From a virus, in the IMG/VR virus record IMGVR_UViG_3300042115_000064, positions 1-41,491 of that record: DNA of 41,491 nt; one strand, given 5' to 3'. Made by a program: the position numbers and the translations under genes. Shown piece by piece: positions 38,887-41,491 of this stretch. The first letter of the stretch is position 1; each line of letters opens with the position of its first letter. The notes under the pieces were generated by a model. That model had not been told where the DNA came from. It saw nothing but the letters and a program-made list of their open reading frames with translations, and searched no databases.

Positions 38887-39341
38887 TACCCGCCGCTCCT
38901 TTCGCTCAGGGTGCGGAGGGCGCGAATCCGCTTCATCGAGCTGGCGCGCTGCCGTTCCAGGCGCCCGATTTCGGCATCGAGCGTGTCAGCGCCCAGCAGC
39001 AGCTGGCCGCCGATGGTGTCCGCCTGCCAGCCAGCCAGGTCGGCGCTGTTGCACACGACTTCCAGCACCGGGGCGAGCCACAGGGGGATGTTGAAGGTCT
39101 GCCGGCTCGGGGCGGTGTAGCCGTCGAGCATCGCCTTCGAGACATGCTGGCCGGTTAGCCGGCTGGCGCGGGCAGCCACTTCGTACCGGTCCAGCCCAGC
39201 GGCATGGGCGGTTTCGAGCATCTGGCCGACCATCACGCTGACGGCCTCGCGGAAGTCCATGGTTCCGGGAACCTGGGCCACCGGCTGAGGGGTCAAAAAG
39301 AAGTCTTGCGGGCGGAAGGCCTGGCGGGGGTGACGATTCAT
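38886..39341 (-). CDS. Early phage protein between Ner and transposase
   Basis: A 151-residue protein from ATG 39341 (GGAG eight bases upstream). After a short disordered start (RQAFRPQDFFLTPQPVAQ), it is helical, with a helix-turn-helix-like region (YEVAARASRLTGQHVSKAML) and FNIPLWLAPVLEVVCNSADL. Proteins of this type occur next to transposase A in B3-like phages; the role is unknown, perhaps regulatory. Overlaps the transposase start by 1 bp. Confidence 0.8.
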   Translation of the reverse strand: MNRHPRQAFRPQDFFLTPQPVAQVPGTMDFREAVSVMVGQMLETAHAAGLDRYEVAARASRLTGQHVSKAMLDGYTAPSRQTFNIPLWLAPVLEVVCNSADLAGWQADTIGGQLLLGADTLDAEIGRLERQRASSMKRIRALRTLSERSGG

Positions 39342-39406
39342 CCTTGCGTCTCCTGCAGGTGGGCGGCGCGAGTGCGCCTGGGGGAAGCTGTAGATAGATG
39401 CACCCT

Positions 39407-39757
39407 TCATTGGGAGGCACCCATTTGTGGATTGCGGCCTACGCGGAGGCTGCTAGGCTTTGCACCAGGGGGTAGCAGCGGCTTGCGCCCTCCCTGGCCA
39501 CGGTTCGGTTTGCCGTCGGCGTCATACCGGGTGGGCCAGATGGCCTGGGGCGGCTTCCCAAGCGCTTCAGCGATCAGGGCCTCGGCCTGCGGGTATGGCC
39601 GGCGAAGAGCGGTATTGAGGCTGGTAGCGTTGGTGTAGCCATTCAGTAGTGCGAGCTGGCGCAGGGAGATTCTTCTGCGATGCAGCGCCGCTACGATGTC
39701 GGCGGGATGCCAGTCCGTAGCAGGACTGGCTTTTCTCGGGGCATTCGTTGCTGACAC
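39407..39757 (-). CDS. ner: Ner-like DNA-binding regulator
   Basis: A 116-residue protein. Residues 14-80 (DWHPADIVAALHRRRISLRQ, then LALLNGYTNATSLNTALRRP and EALGKPPQAIWPTRYDADG) are the Ner/Nlp fold, a lambda-repressor-like helix-turn-helix. In Mu, Ner lowers early transcription and opposes the repressor. First gene of the early operon; GTG 39757 has AGG six bases upstream. The 35-residue basic tail is longer than in Mu Ner. One of the operator-like repeats lies inside its 3' end (39418-39430). Confidence 0.9.
   Translation of the reverse strand: MSATNAPRKASPATDWHPADIVAALHRRRISLRQLALLNGYTNATSLNTALRRPYPQAEALIAEALGKPPQAIWPTRYDADGKPNRGQGGRKPLLPPGAKPSSLRVGRNPQMGASQ
39418..39430 (+). promoter_or_regulatory. 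Operator-like repeat A1
   Basis: CACCCATTTGTGG, the perfect inverse of the site at 39855-39867, 437 bp away on the other side of the early promoter. The core ACCCATTTG also occurs at 39801. Confidence 0.55.
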
Positions 39758-39793
39758 TTCGTACCTGTCCGTTGAGTGATGTCTACGGGGCAG

Positions 39794-39821
39794 ATGCTAA
39801 ACCCATTTGGGTGCTTGTCAA
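39794..39821 (-). promoter_or_regulatory. Early promoter (leftward, for ner and transposition genes)
   Basis: On the leftward strand TTGACA (39821-39816), a perfect -35, is followed after 16 bases by TAGCAT (39799-39794), a 4-of-6 match to the -10. The spacer is filled by the palindrome ACCCAAATGGGT, so a bound repressor would block polymerase. The start would fall near 39787, about 30 bp before the Ner start codon. Confidence 0.68.
39801..39812. promoter_or_regulatory. Operator-like palindrome A2 within the early promoter
   Basis: ACCCATTTGGGT is a 5+2+5 dyad exactly between the -35 and -10 of the early promoter. It shares ACCCATTTG with the two other A sites. Confidence 0.65.
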
Positions 39822-39832
39822 CAACCGTTTGT

Positions 39833-39844
39833 GTTTCGCACTTC
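39833..39844 (+). promoter_or_regulatory. Operator-like repeat B1
   Basis: GTTTCGCACTTC; its perfect inverse is at 39906-39917, and ten of its bases recur at 39941-39950. This second repeat family differs from family A and probably binds the other of the two regulators. Confidence 0.6.
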
Positions 39845-39854
39845 GCTATTCGCA

Positions 39855-39867
39855 CCACAAATGGGTG
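39855..39867 (-). promoter_or_regulatory. Operator-like repeat A3
   Basis: CCACAAATGGGTG, the perfect 13-bp inverse of A1 (39418-39430), located upstream of the early promoter -35 and between B1 and B2. Confidence 0.6.
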
Positions 39868-39905
39868 TCAAAGAGAATTTGCCTTGATGAAACAATTACT
39901 TACAG

Positions 39906-39917
39906 GAAGTGCGAAAC
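39906..39917 (-). promoter_or_regulatory. Operator-like repeat B2 over the repressor ribosome-binding site
   Basis: GAAGTGCGAAAC, the inverse of B1, overlaps the AGGAA ribosome-binding site and ends one base before the repressor ATG. Binding here would suit autoregulation. Confidence 0.6.
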
Positions 39918-39918
39918 G

Positions 39919-40455
39919 ATGAGCGCCCGCGAAAATTCGGTTCGCACTTCCGAGGAAGAAAGCGCGAAACCCGTTTGGCTGTCGATCGGCGCGCGATTGG
40001 CAACCGTTCGGGGGTCGCGCACGCAGGGGGAGATGGCCGCACTGATGGGGGTTGCAAAGAACACCTACGGGCGGTTTGAGCGGGGCCTGCGCGAGATTGG
40101 CGCTGAATGCCTGGCTGTCCTGGTCAAAGAGGGATGGAACGGCAACTGGCTTCTCACCGGAGAGGGCCCGGAGCGCCTGGATTCCGGCCCGATCCAGCGT
40201 CAAAACAATGACTTGCCGCAGTCTCAGGTGGTGCGCCACGCGTCTGTGAAGATCGCCGCGCAGTTGCTTCAGGAGGCGCTTGATGACGCAAATGCCGCCC
40301 TGGCCCCGGCCCAGTACGGCGAGGCGCTTGTTCTCCTGGCGCAGCTGCTGGAAAAAGGACTGCCGGAGGCCGAGGTTCGGCCATTTGCCCGGCAGACAGT
40401 CGGGATGATCACCACAGGGGCACCGAATGGAGCAACAGCGTCAACTGGTAGGTAA
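39919..40455 (+). CDS. Phage repressor (Cro/cI-type helix-turn-helix)
   Basis: A 178-residue regulator expected to keep the prophage silent. Residues 22-82 are the HTH_3 fold (IGARLATVRGSRTQGEMAAL, MGVAKNTYGRFERGLREIGA, then GWNGNWLLTGEGP). The remainder is helical (ALDDANAALAPAQYGEALVL) and lacks the S24 peptidase motifs of LexA-like repressors, so RecA-driven self-cleavage is not expected. Start ATG 39919 is preceded by AGGAA; in-frame codons back to 39748 cross the operator region and are not coding. A B-type repeat lies within its first codons (39941-39950). It is divergent from ner, as in Mu. Confidence 0.9.
   Translation: MSARENSVRTSEEESAKPVWLSIGARLATVRGSRTQGEMAALMGVAKNTYGRFERGLREIGAECLAVLVKEGWNGNWLLTGEGPERLDSGPIQRQNNDLPQSQVVRHASVKIAAQLLQEALDDANAALAPAQYGEALVLLAQLLEKGLPEAEVRPFARQTVGMITTGAPNGATASTGR
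39941..39950 (+). promoter_or_regulatory. Operator-like repeat B3 inside the repressor gene
   Basis: TTCGCACTTC, a 10-base match to B1 in the same orientation, 23 bases after the start codon. Confidence 0.5.
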
Positions 40456-40747
40456 GTTGAGGGCAATCTTGGGGGACGCGATCCCCCGACATCCTCGGAA
40501 CGAAAGGAATCTGGAGCCGGTGACAGCGGCTCACCTCAGACGCGCGCGCACCAGGTTCGAGATCCGCGACATTGCGACGCGGTACGGCTGGCAGGGCGAA
40601 GTGGAGCGCGCTCTAGTGCGCTTTGAAGCCCCTTCGCTCAAATACCTGGGCAGTGATCAGCTCGACCAGGTGTTGGCACAGCTGCGGACCCTGGAAGAGT
40701 GCCTGCAGACCCCCTGCGATCCGCCCGACTCGCCACCGGCCCGTTAA
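40427..40747 (+). CDS. Small protein downstream of the repressor, unknown function
   Basis: A 106-residue protein overlapping the repressor 3' end by 29 bp, so co-transcribed with it and probably expressed in the lysogen. AGGGG lies seven bases before ATG 40427. Basic helices (AAHLRRARTRFEIRDIATRY) are followed by SLKYLGSDQLDQVLAQLRTL, with a Pro-rich end. Not a known repressor partner as far as I can tell. It could be a co-regulator, an immunity or exclusion factor, or cargo. Its stop falls in an inverted repeat shared with the opposite phage end. Confidence 0.68.
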   Translation: MEQQRQLVGKLRAILGDAIPRHPRNERNLEPVTAAHLRRARTRFEIRDIATRYGWQGEVERALVRFEAPSLKYLGSDQLDQVLAQLRTLEECLQTPCDPPDSPPAR

Positions 40748-40766
40748 AGCCCCCTTCAAACGCCAA
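40738..40766 (-). repeat. Inner inverted repeat shared with the late end
   Basis: Read inward from this end, GGCTTTAACGGGCC (40751-40738) matches GGCTTAAACGGGCC at 1869-1882 in 13 of 14 bases, and TTTGA precedes both at the same spacing. It may be a further transposase-binding site. Confidence 0.45.
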
Positions 40767-40771
40767 TGAAA

Positions 40772-40797
40772 CGGCCGCCATCGCTGGCGGCCGTTTT
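40772..40797 (+). terminator. Rho-independent terminator of the repressor operon
   Basis: CGGCCGCCA and TGGCGGCCG form a perfect 9-bp stem with loop TCGC, followed by TTTT. It lies 24 bp after the stop of the 106-residue gene. Confidence 0.92.
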
Positions 40798-40832
40798 GCA
40801 TTTCATGTGTCTCTGGCGATCAATCCGGGACC

Positions 40833-40888
40833 ATTTCGCAAACCTACCGATATCTATCGATAGAGGTCACTCAGAACGGGCAAACCTC
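40833..40888 (-). promoter_or_regulatory. Subterminal transposase-binding-like sites L2 and L3
   Basis: Read inward, GAGGTTTGCCCGTT (40888-40875) and TAGGTTTGCGAAAT (40846-40833) repeat the core of R1 at the other end. Between them lies the palindrome CTATCGATAG. The first site of this end (L1) is at 40955-40942. Three left sites and two right sites resemble the Mu layout; binding is inferred. Confidence 0.6.
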
Positions 40889-40904
40889 GCAACGGCGGGG
40901 TTTT
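40883..40904 (+). terminator. Weak hairpin at the early phage end
   Basis: AACCTCGC and GCGGGGTT pair (one G-T) around AACG, followed by TT. It would stop residual rightward transcription before it runs antisense into the host kinase. It overlaps site L2, so it may be incidental. Confidence 0.4.
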
Positions 40905-41491
40905 CATCCCATTTCGTCCCGTTTTTTCCCGCTCTTTCCCCTGTAATCAATCCTCAAGTCCCCCCACACCCGGATGCTCATCCAGGCGCCGCCGCCGGGC
41001 GCGCTGCCGGCGCGGACACGGAAGCCGTGCAGCCCGGCAATGGCGGCCACGATCGACAGCCCCAGGCCAAAGCCGGGCCCTTGCCCGGCACTGCTGCTGC
41101 CGCGGAAGAAGCGCTGGTAGATCAAGGTGCGGTCCTGCGGCGGGATGCCCGGCCCGTTGTCGATCACATCGATCCGGGGCGCGCCGTGGTCGTCCACCGC
41201 GCGCAGCAGGATGCGCCCGTGCGCAGGCGTGAACTGCAGGGCGTTGGACAGGAGGTTGGCCACCGCTTCGAACAGCAGTTCGCGGTCGCCGCGCAGCATG
41301 CCGATCTGCGGCGCCACCTGCAGCTGCAGATCCTGTTGCTTCTCTTCGGCCAACGGCAGGTAGAACTGGTGCAGCTCCTGCAGCAGGTCGGCGATGTCGA
41401 CCTCGTCGAAGGCCGAACGGCGCTGGTGGCTTTCCAGCTCGGACACGCGCAGCAGGGCGGCGAAGCGCGCCATCAGCATGTCGGTCTCCGC
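40904..41491 (-). CDS. Sensor histidine kinase, 5' part outside window; 3' end replaced by phage sequence
   Basis: Host two-component kinase; 195 residues visible. The end of the dimerisation domain (ARFAALLRVSELESHQRR) is followed by the ATP-binding domain: N box ANLLSNALQFTP, G1 VIDNGPGIP, F box YQRFFRG and G2 GFGLGLSIVAAIAG. All catalytic boxes are present. The reading frame crosses into the prophage at 40968, and the last 21 residues (VWGDLRIDYRGKSGKKRDEM and G) are phage-encoded. The native end, GAADGLP, lies at 1793-1820. Because the loss follows the last strand of the ATPase fold, the kinase may still work. The signal sensed and partner regulator are outside the window. Confidence 0.93.
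   Translation of the reverse strand, partial: AETDMLMARFAALLRVSELESHQRRSAFDEVDIADLLQELHQFYLPLAEEKQQDLQLQVAPQIGMLRGDRELLFEAVANLLSNALQFTPAHGRILLRAVDDHGAPRIDVIDNGPGIPPQDRTLIYQRFFRGSSSAGQGPGFGLGLSIVAAIAGLHGFRVRAGSAPGGGAWMSIRVWGDLRIDYRGKSGKKRDEMG
40942..40955 (-). promoter_or_regulatory. Subterminal transposase-binding-like site L1
   Basis: GAGGATTGATTACA read inward begins 13 bases from the end, exactly as R1 does at the other end, and shares GAGGNTTG with it. Confidence 0.5.
40952..40968 (-). repeat. Prophage terminal inverted repeat, early (left) end
   Basis: TGTGGGGGGACTTGAGG, read inward, matches the late end at 13 of 17 positions. It also encodes the first phage-derived residues of the altered kinase. 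Confidence 0.85.
40969..40973. repeat. 5-bp target-site duplication, early-end copy
   Basis: CCCGG directly after the terminal CA; identical to 1816-1820. Joining the flanks through one copy restores the kinase gene. Confidence 0.9.

Larger units (their letters stand above)
1821..40968 (-). mobile_element. Complete Mu-like (B3/D3112-type) transposable prophage, 39,148 bp
   Basis: The element begins TGT and ends ACA, is flanked by CCCGG duplications, has inverted terminal repeats, and carries a full Mu-style gene order: repressor, Ner, transposase A, ATPase B, GemA, Mor/C activator, lysis, gp27-gp28-gp29 packaging and portal, F, G, I/Z, T, and tail. The tail genes are of the long non-contractile type: frameshifted chaperone, long tape measure, no sheath. 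All of the major genes appear intact, so it could be inducible. The genetic left end is at 40968 and the late end at 1821. Confidence 0.95.

Noticed and set aside
40833-40846. Phage end placed next to AGGTTTGCGAAA
   Set aside because: The 12-mer matches the late end well, but no TG terminus with a matching 5-bp duplication exists there; the site is internal, and the junction at 40968 explains all data.
1-41491. tRNA, rRNA, CRISPR array or insertion sequence
   Set aside because: I found no cloverleaf-like segment, no regularly spaced repeat-spacer unit and no transposase other than the MuA-like one.

Overview
The window holds a complete Mu-like transposable prophage of 39,148 bp (1821-40968) in a high-GC gammaproteobacterial chromosome. 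The flanking TonB-dependent siderophore receptor and sensor histidine kinase, together with codon and base composition, suggest Xanthomonadaceae such as Stenotrophomonas; this is an inference, since no rRNA or tRNA is present to fix the taxon. The prophage reads right to left: its 'left' (early) end is at 40968 and its 'right' (late) end is at 1821.

The boundaries can be read directly. A 5-bp duplication CCCGG (1816-1820 and 40969-40973) flanks ends that both begin TGT and match at 13 of the first 17 bases in inverted orientation. Removing the prophage and one copy of the duplication restores an uninterrupted histidine-kinase reading frame ending in SIRGAADGLP. The phage therefore inserted into the last codons of that kinase, which now ends in 21 residues read from the phage end.

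Early region (40.9 to about 30.6 kb): a Cro/cI-type repressor and a small partner gene run rightward. A Ner-like regulator, a helper protein, the DDE transposase (MuA type) and its AAA+ partner (MuB type) run leftward, followed by a tightly overlapped set of small genes (DUF3164, DUF2786, GemA/gp16 and several unknowns). This operon ends with a Mor/C-type activator and a lipoprotein, then a terminator. The divergent control region carries two families of repeated operator-like sites.

Late region (30.6 to 2.4 kb): three copies of one conserved motif sit ahead of three operons, matching in position the C-dependent promoters Plys, PI and PP of Mu. The first operon encodes holin, transglycosylase, nested Rz/Rz1, small Mu gp24-26-like proteins, terminase, portal, gpF and gpG. 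The second encodes protease/scaffold I/Z, a decoration-like protein, the major capsid protein and head-tail joining and tail-tube genes. The third encodes the frameshifted tail chaperone, a 1648-residue tape measure, tail tip and fibre proteins, a 962-residue enzyme-like tail protein and a terminal adenine methyltransferase. The head and replication genes are Mu-like, but there is no sheath, the tape measure is long and a lambda-type G/GT frameshift is present, so the virion should be a siphovirus with a Mu-type life cycle (like B3 or D3112).

Accessory candidates are a lone rightward gene at the late end (1999-2343), the lipoprotein after the activator, the methyltransferase and the gene after the repressor. 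The 255-bp gap between gpG and I, near the prophage midpoint, is where Mu keeps its strong gyrase site.
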